Assembly (NCBI GenBank): GCA_030180135.1 | Contig: CM058230.1 | Location: 106,941,503-107,005,502 of the forward strand | Source: Orychophragmus violaceus | Taxonomy: Eukaryota > Streptophyta > Magnoliopsida > Brassicales > Brassicaceae | Reading direction: 5' to 3' | Length of the DNA stretch: 64,000 bases | Part shown: positions 54,846 to 64,000 of the stretch, one piece after another | Numbering within the stretch: position 1 is the first letter of the stretch | Layout: the number at the start of each line of letters is the position of its first letter | The notes under the pieces: generated by a model | Databases searched by the model: none | Seen by the model: only the letters and a program-made list of their open reading frames with translations | Told to the model about the DNA's origin: nothing | Position numbers and translations under genes: made by a program

Positions 54846-57730
54846 CTGTCTATATGAGGGGTTTTGGTCGTGGTACTTTCGAAAAAACTCGACCCGATTC
54901 TTCTCGGGCCATGAACACTTGGTTTTTCATGCACCGCGCCTGTCCCACGGTGAATAGGATCAGTCCACGATCGGTTTATCATATACCGTCATTTTTTTTT
55001 CACTTGTTTCCTCCACCACACCTCCTTACTGTCCATATGAGGGGTTTTGGTCGTGTTACTTTCGACAAAACTCGACCCGATTCTTCCTGGGCCATGAACA
55101 CTTGGTTTTTCATGCACCGCGACTGTCCCACGGTGCATAGGATCAGTCCACGATCAGTTTATCATATACCGTCATTTTTTTTTCACCTGTTTCCTCCACC
55201 ACACCTCCTTACTGTCTATATGAGGGGTTTTGGTCGTGTTACTTTCGAAAAAACTCGACCCGATTCTTCCCGGGCCATGAACACTTGGTTTTTCATGCAC
55301 TGCGAGTGTCCCACGGTGCATAGGATCAGTCCACGATCAGTTTATCATATACCGTCATTTTGTTTTCACCCGTTTCCTCCACCACACCTCCTTATTGTCC
55401 ATATGAGGGGTTTTGGTCGTGGTACTTTCGAAAAAACTGGACCCGATTCTTCCCGGACCATGAACACTTGGTTTTTCATGCACCGCGACTGTCCCACGGT
55501 GCATAGGATCAGTCCACGATCAGTTTATCATATACCGTCATTTTTTTTTCACCCGTTTCCTCCACCACACCTCCTTACTGTCCATTTGAGGGGTTTTGGT
55601 CGTGGTACTTTCGAAAAAACTCGACCCGATTCTTCCCGGGCCATGAACACTTGGTTTTTCATGCACCGCGACTGTCCCACGGTGCATAGGATCAGTCCAC
55701 GATCAGTTTATCATATCCCGTCATTTTTTTTCACCTGTTTCCTCCACCACACCTCCTTACTGTCTATATGAGGGGTTTTGGTCGTGGTACTTTCGAAAAA
55801 ACTCGATCCGATTCTTCTCGGGCCATGAACAGTTGGTTTTTCATGCACCGCGACTGTCCCACGGTGCATAGGATCAGTCCACGATCGGTTTATCATATAC
55901 CGTCATTTTTTTTTCACTTGTTTCCTCCACCACACCTCCTTACTGTCCATATGAGGGGTTTTGGTCGTGTAACTTTCGAAAAAACTCGACCCGATTCTTC
56001 CCGGGCCATGAACACTTGGTTTTTCATGCACCGCTACCGTCCCACGGTGCATAGGATCAGTCCACGATCAGTTTATCATATACCGTCATTTTTTTTCACC
56101 TGTTTCCTCCACCACACCTCCTTACTGTCTATATGAGGGGTTTTGGTCGTGTTACTTTCGAAAAAACTCGACCCGATTCTTCCCGGGCCATGAACACTTG
56201 GTTTTTCATGCACCGCGAGTGTCCCACGGTGCATAGGATCAGTCCACGATCAGTTTATCATATACCGTCATTTTTTTTTCACCTGTTTCCTCCACCACAC
56301 CTCCTTACTGTCCATATGAGGGGTTTTGGTCGTGGTACTTTCGAAAAAACTCGACCCGATCCTTCCCGGGCCATGAACACTTGGTTTTTCATGCACCGCG
56401 ACTGTCCCACGGTGCATAGGATCAGTCCACGATCAGTTTATCATATACCGTCATTTTTTTCACATGTTTCCTCCACCACACCTCCTTACTGTCCATATGA
56501 GGGGTTTTGGTCGTGGTACTTTCGAAAAAACTCGACCCGATACTTCCCGGGACATGAACACTTGGTTTTTCATGCACCGCGTCTGTCCCACGGTGCATAG
56601 GATTAGTCCACGATCAGTTTATCATATCCCGTCATTTTTTTTTTACCCGTTTCCTCCACCACACCTCCTTACTGTCTATATGAGGGGTTTTGGTCGTGGT
56701 ACTTTCGAAAAAACTCGACGCGATCCTTCCCGGGACATGAACACTTGGTTTTTCATGCACCGCGACTGTCCCACGGTGCATAGGATCAGTCCACGATCGG
56801 TTTATCATATACCATCATTTTTTCACATGTTTCCTCCACCACACCTCCTTACTGTCCATATGAGGGGTTTTGGTCGTGGTACTTTAGAAAAAACTAGACC
56901 CGATTCTTCCCGGGCCATGAACACTTGGTTTTTCATGCACCGCGACTGTCCCACGGTGCATAGAATCAGTCCACGATCAGTTTATCCTATCCCGTCATTT
57001 TTTTTTTCACTTGTTTCCTCCACCACACCTCCTTACTGTCCATATGAGGGGTTTTGGTCGTGGTACTTTCGAAAAAACTCGACCCGATCCTTCCCGGGAC
57101 ATGAACACTTGGTTTTTCATGCACCGCGACTGTCCCACGGTGCATAGGATCAGTCCACGATCAGTTTATGATATACCGTCATTTTTTTCCACCCGTTTCC
57201 TCCACCACACCTCCTTACTGTCTATATGAGGGGTTTTGGTCGTGGTACTTTCGAAAAAACTCGACCCGATCCTTCCCGGGACATGAACATTTGGTTTTTC
57301 ATGCACCGCGACTGTCCCACGGTGCATAGGATCAGTCCACGATCAGTTTATCATATCCCGTCATTTTTTTTTTCACTTGTTTCCTCCACCACACCTCCTT
57401 ACTGTCCATATGAGGGGTTTTGGTCGTGGTACTTTCGAAAAAACTAGACCCGATCCTTCTCGGGCCATGAACACTTTGTTTTTCATGCACCGCGACTGTC
57501 CCACGGTGCATAGGATCAGTCCACGATCAGTTTATCATATCCCGTCATTTTTTTTTCACCTGTTTCCTCCACCACACCTCCTTACTGTCTATATGAGGGG
57601 TTTTGGTCGTGGTACTTTCGAAAAAACTCGACCCGATTCTTCTCGGGCCATGAACACTTGGTTTTTCATGCACCGCGACTGTCCCACGGTGCATAGGATC
57701 AGTCCACGATCGGTTTATCATATACCGTCA

Positions 57731-57739
57731 TTTTTTTTT
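57731..57739 (+). repeat. Variable T-tract of the monomer (T9 here)
   Basis: A homopolymer T run follows CCGTCA in every copy. In this copy it is nine T, which gives exactly 183 bp. Elsewhere it ranges from five T (near 15 and 4216) to eleven T (near 9694, 34525 and 44208). Some subfamilies carry an interruption, as in CATTTTGTTTTC, CATTTGGTTTTC or TTTTTTGTTTC. This tract causes most monomer-length variation and most reading-frame breaks. It follows subfamily identity but still changes by 1-2 T between recent duplicates. Confidence 0.9.
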
Positions 57740-57798
57740 CACTTGTTTCCTCCACCACACCTCCTTACTGTCCATATGAGGGGTTTTGGTCGTGTTAC

Positions 57799-57806
57799 TT
57801 TCGAAA
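57799..57806. other. TTTCGAAA palindrome of the monomer
   Basis: A perfect 8-bp palindrome centred on one CpG, followed by an A-tract (six A in total). It is conserved in nearly all copies. Recurrent exceptions are TTTCAAAA (for example 1178, 4105, 5379, 7391, 7573 and 10133), a G-to-A change at the CpG, TTTCGACA (near 55063 and 59266), and TTTAGAAA (near 56885, 61088 and 63278). The A-tract could contribute DNA curvature or nucleosome phasing; that is inference. Confidence 0.7.
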
Positions 57807-57831
57807 AAACTCGACCCGATTCTTCCCGGGC

Positions 57832-57853
57832 CATGAACACTTGGTTTTTCATG
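57832..57853. other. 6-bp dyad CATGAA/TTCATG with 10-nt spacer
   Basis: CATGAA (57832-57837) and TTCATG (57848-57853) are perfect inverted repeats. The pair lies in the most conserved part of the monomer and its right arm overlaps the start of the next dyad. One derived lineage carries CATGGA (ten copies, for example near 23134, 25691 and 50890), which mismatches the left arm, so the pairing is not strictly maintained. Confidence 0.6.
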
Positions 57854-57877
57854 CACCGCGACTGTCCCACGGTGCAT
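57851..57877. other. 8-bp dyad ATGCACCG/CGGTGCAT with 11-nt loop
   Basis: A perfect 8-bp inverted repeat (arms 57851-57858 and 57870-57877) flanks CGACTGTCCCA, which itself contains the small dyad GAC-T-GTC. The structure is present in nearly every monomer, so it recurs about 350 times per 64 kb. It could extrude as a cruciform or be a palindromic protein site. Arm mutations exist, such as CATGGTGC near 9834, 14035, 17877 and 53119, and GCACTGCG near 22607 and 45246. They are mostly CpG transitions and I see no matching compensatory change in the opposite arm. Confidence 0.75.
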
Positions 57878-57879
57878 AG

Positions 57880-57896
57880 GATCAGTCCACGATCAG
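57880..57896 (+). repeat. Paired GATCAG direct repeat
   Basis: GATCAG occurs twice with starts 11 bp apart (57880-57885 and 57891-57896), about one helical turn. The upstream copy is nearly invariant. The downstream copy is polymorphic in the array: GATCAG, GATCGG, AATCGG and a few AATCAG or GATAAG. The pair may be a simple internal duplication in the ancestral monomer; no function can be shown. Confidence 0.6.
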
Positions 57897-59107
57897 TTTA
57901 TCATATACCGTCATTTTTTTTTCACCTGTTTCCTCCACCACACCTCCTCACTGTCTATATGAGGGGTTTTGGTCGTGTTACTTTCGAAAAAACTCGACCC
58001 GATTCTTCCCGGGCCATGAACACTTGGTTTTTCATGCACCGCGAGTGTCCCACGGTGCATAGGATCAGTCCACGATCAGTTTATCATATACCGTCATTTT
58101 GTTTTCACCCGTTTCCTCCACCACACCTCCTTACTGTCCATATGAGGGGTTTTGGTCGTGGTACTTTCGAAAAAACTCGACCCGATTCTTCCCGGGCCAT
58201 GAACACTTGGTTTTTCATGCACCGCGACTGTCCCACGGTGCATAGGATCAGTCCACGATTAGTTTATCATATACCGTCATTTTTTTTTCACCCGTTTCCT
58301 CCACCACACCTCCTAACTGTCCATATGAGGGGTTTTGGTCGTGGTACTTTCGAAAAAACTCGACCCGATTCTTCCCGGGCCATGAACACTTGGTTTTTCA
58401 TGCACCGCGACTGTCCCACGGTGCATAGGATCAGTCCACGATCAGTTTATCATATACCGTCATTTTCTTTTCACCCGTTTCCTCCACCACACCTCCTTAC
58501 TGTCCATATGAGGGGTTTTGGTCGTGGTACTTTCGAAAAAACTCGACCCGATTCTTCCCGGGGCATGAACACTTGGTTTTTCATGCACCGCGACTGTCCC
58601 ACGGTGCATAGGATCAGTCCACGATCAGTTTATCATATCCCGTCATTTTTTTTCCACCTGTTTCCTCCACCACACCTCCTTACTGTCTATATGAGGGGTT
58701 TTGGTCGTGGTACTTTCGAAAAAACTCGACCCGATTCTTCTCGGGCCATGAACAGTTGGTTTTTCATGCACCGCGACTGTCCCACGGTGCATAGGATCAG
58801 TCCACGATCGGTTTATCATATACCGTCATTTTTTTTTCACTTGTTTCCTCCACCACACCTCCTTACTGTCCATATGAGGGGTTTTGGTCGTGTTACTTTC
58901 GAAAAAACTCGACCCGATTCTTCCCGGGCCATGAACACTTGGTTTTTCATGCACCGCGACTGTCCCACGGTGCATAGGATCAGTCCACGATCAGTTTATC
59001 ATATACCGTCATTTTTTTTCCACCTGTTTCCTCCACCACACCTCCTAACTGTCCATATGAGGGGTTTTGGTCGTGGTACTTTCGAAAAAACTCGACCCGA
59101 TTCTTCC

Positions 59108-61979
59108 CGGGCCATGAACACTTGGTTTTTCATGCACCGCGCCTGTCCCACGGTGAATAGGATCAGTCCACGATCGGTTTATCATATACCGTCATTTTTT
59201 TTTCACTTGTTTCCTCCACCACACCTCCTTACTGTCCATATGAGGGGTTTTGGTCGTGTTACTTTCGACAAAACTCGACCCGATTCTTCCTGGGCCATGA
59301 ACACTTGGTTTTTCATGCACCGCGACTGTCCCACGGTGCATAGGATCAGTCCACGATCAGTTTATCATATACCGTCATTTTTTTTTCACCTGTTTCCTCC
59401 ACCACACCTCCTTACTGTCTATATGAGGGGTTTTGGTCGTGTTACTTTCGAAAAAACTCGACCCGATTCTTCCCGGGCCATGAACACTTGGTTTTTCATG
59501 CACTGCGAGTGTCCCACGGTGCATAGGATCAGTCCACGATCAGTTTATCATATACCGTCATTTTGTTTTCACCCGTTTCCTCCACCACACCTCCTTATTG
59601 TCCATATGAGGGGTTTTGGTCGTGGTACTTTCGAAAAAACTGGACCCGATTCTTCCCGGACCATGAACACTTGGTTTTTCATGCACCGCGACTGTCCCAC
59701 GGTGCATAGGATCAGTCCACGATCAGTTTATCATATACCGTCATTTTTTTTTCACCCGTTTCCTCCACCACACCTCCTTACTGTCCATTTGAGGGGTTTT
59801 GGTCGTGGTACTTTCGAAAAAACTCGACCCGATTCTTCCCGGGCCATGAACACTTGGTTTTTCATGCACCGCGACTGTCCCACGGTGCATAGGATCAGTC
59901 CACGATCAGTTTATCATATCCCGTCATTTTTTTTCACCTGTTTCCTCCACCACACCTCCTTACTGTCTATATGAGGGGTTTTGGTCGTGGTACTTTCGAA
60001 AAAACTCGATCCGATTCTTCTCGGGCCATGAACAGTTGGTTTTTCATGCACCGCGACTGTCCCACGGTGCATAGGATCAGTCCACGATCGGTTTATCATA
60101 TACCGTCATTTTTTTTTCACTTGTTTCCTCCACCACACCTCCTTACTGTCCATATGAGGGGTTTTGGTCGTGTAACTTTCGAAAAAACTCGACCCGATTC
60201 TTCCCGGGCCATGAACACTTGGTTTTTCATGCACCGCTACCGTCCCACGGTGCATAGGATCAGTCCACGATCAGTTTATCATATACCGTCATTTTTTTTC
60301 ACCTGTTTCCTCCACCACACCTCCTTACTGTCTATATGAGGGGTTTTGGTCGTGTTACTTTCGAAAAAACTCGACCCGATTCTTCCCGGGCCATGAACAC
60401 TTGGTTTTTCATGCACCGCGAGTGTCCCACGGTGCATAGGATCAGTCCACGATCAGTTTATCATATACCGTCATTTTTTTTTCACCTGTTTCCTCCACCA
60501 CACCTCCTTACTGTCCATATGAGGGGTTTTGGTCGTGGTACTTTCGAAAAAACTCGACCCGATCCTTCCCGGGCCATGAACACTTGGTTTTTCATGCACC
60601 GCGACTGTCCCACGGTGCATAGGATCAGTCCACGATCAGTTTATCATATACCGTCATTTTTTTCACATGTTTCCTCCACCACACCTCCTTACTGTCCATA
60701 TGAGGGGTTTTGGTTGTGGTACTTTCGAAAAAACTCGACCCGATACTTCCCGGGACATGAACACTTGGTTTTTCATGCACCGCGTCTGTCCCACGGTGCA
60801 TAGGATTAGTCCACGATCAGTTTATCATATCCCGTCATTTTTTTTTTACCCGTTTCCTCCACCACACCTCCTTACTGTCTATATGAGGGGTTTTGGTCGT
60901 GGTACTTTCGAAAAAACTCGACGCGATCCTTCCCGGGACATGAACACTTGGTTTTTCATGCACCGCGACTGTCCCACGGTGCATAGGATCAGTCCACGAT
61001 CGGTTTATCATATACCATCATTTTTTCACATGTTTCCTCCACCACACCTCCTTACTGTCCATATGAGGGGTTTTGGTCGTGGTACTTTAGAAAAAACTAG
61101 ACCCGATTCTTCCCGGGCCATGAACACTTGGTTTTTCATGCACCGCGACTGTCCCACGGTGCATAGAATCAGTCCACGATCAGTTTATCCTATCCCGTCA
61201 TTTTTTTTTTCACTTGTTTCCTCCACCACACCTCCTTACTGTCCATATGAGGGGTTTTGGTCGTGGTACTTTCGAAAAAACTCGACCCGATCCTTCCCGG
61301 GACATGAACACTTGGTTTTTCATGCACCGCGACTGTCCCACGGTGCATAGGATCAGTCCACGATCAGTTTATGATATACCGTCATTTTTTTCCACCCGTT
61401 TCCTCCACCACACCTCCTTACTGTCTATATGAGGGGTTTTGGTCGTGGTACTTTCGAAAAAACTCGACCCGATCCTTCCCGGGACATGAACATTTGGTTT
61501 TTCATGCACCGCGACTGTCCCACGGTGCATAGGATCAGTCCACGATCAGTTTATCATATCCCGTCATTTTTTTTTTCACTTGTTTCCTCCACCACACCTC
61601 CTTACTGTCCATATGAGGGGTTTTGGTCGTGGTACTTTCGAAAAAACTAGACCCGATCCTTCTCGGGCCATGAACACTTTGTTTTTCATGCACCGCGACT
61701 GTCCCACGGTGCATAGGATCAGTCCACGATCAGTTTATCATATCCCGTCATTTTTTTTTCACCTGTTTCCTCCACCACACCTCCTTACTGTCTATATGAG
61801 GGGTTTTGGTCGTGGTACTTTCGAAAAAACTGGACCCGATTCTTCTCGGGCCATGAACACTTGGTTTTTCATGCACCGCGACTGTCCCACGGTGCATAGG
61901 ATCAGTCCACGATCGGTTTATCATATACCGTCATTTTTTTTTCACTTGTTTCCTCCACCACACCTCCTTACTGTCCATA
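59108..61979 (+). repeat. Higher-order unit G2, partial second copy (~16 monomers)
   Basis: Matches 54905 to about 57780 at offset 4203, with rare differences such as GGTTGTGG near 60714 (GGTCGTGG in G1) and AACTGGACC near 61828. Alignment to G1 stops near 61997, where GTGGTAC replaces GTGTTAC. Confidence 0.83.
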
Positions 61980-64000
61980 TGAGGGGTTTTGGTCGTGGTA
62001 CTTTCGAAAAAACTCGACCCGATTCTTCCCGGGCCATGAACACTTGGTTTTTCATGCACCGCGACTGTCCCACGGTGCATAGGATCAGTCCACGATCAGT
62101 TTATCATATCCCGTCATTTTTTTTCACCTGTTTCCTCCACCACACCTCCTTACTGTCTATATGAGGGGTTTTGGTCGTGGTACTTTCGAAAAAACTCGAT
62201 CCGATTCTTCTCGGGCCATGAACAGTTGGTTTTTCATGCACCGCGACTGTCCCACGGTGCATAGGATCAGTCCACGATCGGTTTATCATATACCGTCATT
62301 TTTTTTTCACTTGTTTCCTCCACCACACCTCCTTACTGTCCATATGAGGGGTTTTGGTCGTGTAACTTTCGAAAAAACTCGACCCGATTCTTCCCGGGCC
62401 ATGAACACTTGGTTTTTCATGCACCGCTACCGTCCCACGGTGCATAGGATCAGTCCACGATCAGTTTATCATATACCGTCATTTTTTTTCACCTGTTTCC
62501 TCCACCACACCTCCTTACTGTCTATATGAGGGGTTTTGGTCGTGTTACTTTCGAAAAAACTCGACCCGATTCTTCCCGGGCCATGAACACTTGGTTTTTC
62601 ATGCACCGCGAGTGTCCCACGGTGCATAGGATCAGTCCACGATCAGTTTATCATATACCGTCATTTTTTTTTCACCTGTTTCCTCCACCACACCTCCTTA
62701 CTGTCCATATGAGGGGTTTTGGTCGTGGTACTTTCGAAAAAACTCGACCCGATCCTTCCCGGGCCATGAACACTTGGTTTTTCATGCACCGCGACTGTCC
62801 CACGGTGCATAGGATCAGTCCACGATCAGTTTATCATATACCGTCATTTTTTTCACATGTTTCCTCCACCACACCTCCTTACTGTCCATATGAGGGGTTT
62901 TGGTTGTGGTACTTTCGAAAAAACTCGACCCGATACTTCCCGGGACATGAACACTTGGTTTTTCATGCACCGCGTCTGTCCCACGGTGCATAGGATTAGT
63001 CCACGATCAGTTTATCATATCCCGTCATTTTTTTTTTACCCGTTTCCTCCACCACACCTCCTTACTGTCTATATGAGGGGTTTTGGTCGTGGTACTTTCG
63101 AAAAAACTCGACGCGATCCTTCCCGGGACATGAACACTTGGTTTTTCATGCACCGCGACTGTCCCACGGTGCATAGGATCAGTCCACGATCGGTTTATCA
63201 TATACCATCATTTTTTCACATGTTTCCTCCACCACACCTCCTTACTGTCCATATGAGGGGTTTTGGTCGTGGTACTTTAGAAAAAACTAGACCCGATTCT
63301 TCCCGGGCCATGAACACTTGGTTTTTCATGCACCGCGACTGTCCCACGGTGCATAGAATCAGTCCACGATCAGTTTATCCTATCCCGTCATTTTTTTTTT
63401 CACTTGTTTCCTCCACCACACCTCCTTACTGTCCATATGAGGGGTTTTGGTCGTGGTACTTTCGAAAAAACTCGACCCGATCCTTCCCGGGACATGAACA
63501 CTTGGTTTTTCATGCACCGCGACTGTCCCACGGTGCATAGGATCAGTCCACGATCAGTTTATGATATACCGTCATTTTTTTCCACCCGTTTCCTCCACCA
63601 CACCTCCTTACTGTCTATATGAGGGGTTTTGGTCGTGGTACTTTCGAAAAAACTCGACCCGATCCTTCCCGGGACATGAACATTTGGTTTTTCATGCACC
63701 GCGACTGTCCCACGGTGCATAGGATCAGTCCACGATCAGTTTATCATATCCCGTCATTTTTTTTTTCACTTGTTTCCTCCACCACACCTCCTTACTGTCC
63801 ATATGAGGGGTTTTGGTCGTGGTACTTTCGAAAAAACTAGACCCGATCCTTCTCGGGCCATGAACACTTTGTTTTTCATGCACCGCGACTGTCCCACGGT
63901 GCATAGGATCAGTCCACGATCAGTTTATCATATCCCGTCATTTTTTTTTCACCTGTTTCCTCCACCACACCTCCTTACTGTCTATATGAGGGGTTTTGGT
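61980..64000 (+). repeat. Unit G3, ~11 monomers, cut by window end
   Basis: Matches G2 from about 59790 at offset 2190 (12 monomers) to the end of the window. It shares the derived GGTTGTGG variant (near 62904) with G2 and not with G1, so it was copied from G2. The last monomer is truncated by the window edge at GGGGTTTTGGT. Confidence 0.85.

Larger units (their letters stand above)
57714..57896 (+). repeat. Representative 183-bp monomer
   Basis: A full-length copy chosen as reference, starting at TTTATCATATACC and ending at CCACGATCAG; the next copy begins at 57897. In the closely related consensus I counted 53 C and 34 G in 183 bp, about 47.5% G+C, with 10 CpG dinucleotides against roughly 9.9 expected. 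Monomer positions quoted elsewhere use this copy as 1-183. Most polymorphic sites: 4-17 (TCATATACC, TCCTATCCC, TGATATACC or TCGTATACC), the T-tract, 62 (TCCATATG or TCTATATG), 81-83 (GTGGTAC or GTGTTAC), 108 (T, C or A), 113-118, and 175-182 (CGATCAG, CAATCGG or CGATCGG). Confidence 0.93.
54905..59107 (+). repeat. Higher-order unit G1, 23 monomers (4203 bp)
   Basis: Repeats at offset 4203 from 59108. Rare markers shared with the second copy: GCGCCTGTCCC with GTGAATAGG (54937 and 59140), TTTCGACAAA, AACTGGACCC, TCCATTTGAGG, CTCGATCCG, GAACAGTTGG, GTGTAACTT, GCTACCGTCCC, GCGTCTGTCC, GACGCGATCC and TTTAGAAAAAACTAG. The left limit falls between 54903, where the copies differ, and 54931. Confidence 0.85.
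1..64000 (+). repeat. Satellite DNA array, ~183-bp monomer, ~350 copies
   Basis: Every stretch of the window aligns to one monomer of about 183 bp, always in the same orientation. Recurrent landmarks in each copy are CCTCCACCACACCTCC, GGTACTTTCGAAAAAACTCG (GTGTTAC in one subfamily), GAACACTTGGTTTTTCATGC and CCCACGGTGCATAGGATC. Copies differ by scattered substitutions and by T-tract length. Length divided by period gives about 350 monomers. No unique sequence, transposon, inversion or gene interrupts the array, and both edges cut through monomers. The nucleosome-sized period and pure tandem organisation are typical of centromeric or subtelomeric heterochromatin. The family is not one I recognise. 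Centromere versus subtelomere cannot be decided from this window. Confidence 0.98.

Noticed and set aside
57740..57774. Pyrimidine-rich stretch as triplex (H-DNA) forming site
   Set aside because: It contains scattered A and G and has no mirror symmetry, so intramolecular triplex formation is not supported.
57800..57830. CENP-B box (NTTCGNNNNANNCGGGN) in the TTTCGAAAAAACTCGACCC region
   Set aside because: TTCG and the central A fit, but CGGG is replaced by TCGA. On the reverse strand CCCG and the central T fit, but CGAA does not. Only a partial match.
57377..59974. 865-codon open reading frame as a repeat-protein gene (likewise 54272-55771, 7692-9044, 11072-12397, 14547-15872)
   Set aside because: The frame is just the stop-free frame of a 183-bp monomer. 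It starts and ends wherever a T-tract or point indel shifts the frame, and similar frames occur all along the array. No promoter, intron or unique terminus is visible.
1..64000. CRISPR-like or gene-family tandem repeat
   Set aside because: Repeats abut directly with no unique spacers, and the unit is ~183 bp with internal homology throughout.
1..64000. Telomeric repeats (TTTAGGG or TTAGGG type)
   Set aside because: The GGGGTTTTGG block of the monomer is superficially telomere-like, but no tandem short telomere units occur anywhere.
1..64000. 5S rDNA or tRNA tandem cluster
   Set aside because: I see no recognisable 5S or tRNA gene body, no A/B box pair and no cloverleaf in the monomer. The T-tract could mimic a Pol III terminator, but nothing upstream supports a gene.
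1..64000. Transposon insertion or LTR fragment within the array
   Set aside because: All sequence aligns to the monomer. No target-site duplication, terminal repeat or coding domain was found.

Overview
The whole 64 kb window is one uninterrupted head-to-tail satellite DNA array. About 350 copies of a monomer of roughly 183 bp (range about 165-184 bp) fill it from base 1 to base 64000, all in the same orientation. I see no insertion, no inversion and no unique sequence. Both window edges cut through monomers, so the array continues on each side. I found no protein gene, RNA gene, transposon, CRISPR array or telomere repeat. The long open frames are by-products: the monomer is 3 x 61 bp and happens to have one stop-free frame.

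Organism: this can only be a eukaryotic nuclear chromosome, in a centromeric, pericentromeric or subtelomeric heterochromatin block. The nucleosome-scale period and the substitution pattern (transitions at CpG and at CCG) fit a plant best, but that is inference. I do not recognise the family from memory and give no species.

Monomer anatomy, numbering a 183-bp copy from the TTTATC motif: AT-rich start (1-17); a T-tract of 5-11 T (18-26 in the representative copy); a pyrimidine-rich stretch (27-60); a CATATG / GGGGTTTTGG block (60-76); the palindrome TTTCGAAA (86-93); CCCGGG (112-117); a 6-bp dyad CATGAA/TTCATG (119-140); an 8-bp dyad ATGCACCG/CGGTGCAT (138-164); and two direct GATCAG copies (167-172, 178-183). 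G+C is about 47.5%.

Layout. Domain A (1-10800): three tandem versions of one higher-order unit of 23, 19 and 14 monomers, then the start of a fourth; the first carries a private 916-bp (5-mer) duplication. Domain B (10801-17750): two apparently identical 3475-bp (19-mer) copies, followed by a diverged partial third copy. Domain C (19187-23912): a diverged 6-mer duplication and a mosaic stretch. Domain D (23913-44221): related 13-, 13-, 18-, 12- and 15-monomer units, interleaved and partly overlapping. Domain E (44222-51892): three 14-mer copies of 2556-2558 bp. Domain F (51713-54845): a 9-mer pair. Domain G (54905-64000): a 4203-bp (23-mer) duplication with a 2190-bp (12-mer) duplication nested on its second copy. 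Nearly every period is a whole number of monomers. This is what repeated unequal exchange or replication-based amplification in register leaves behind.

Method limits: positions and periods were read by eye from shared private variants, so block boundaries are usually good to tens of bases. 'Identical' means no difference at the markers I checked.
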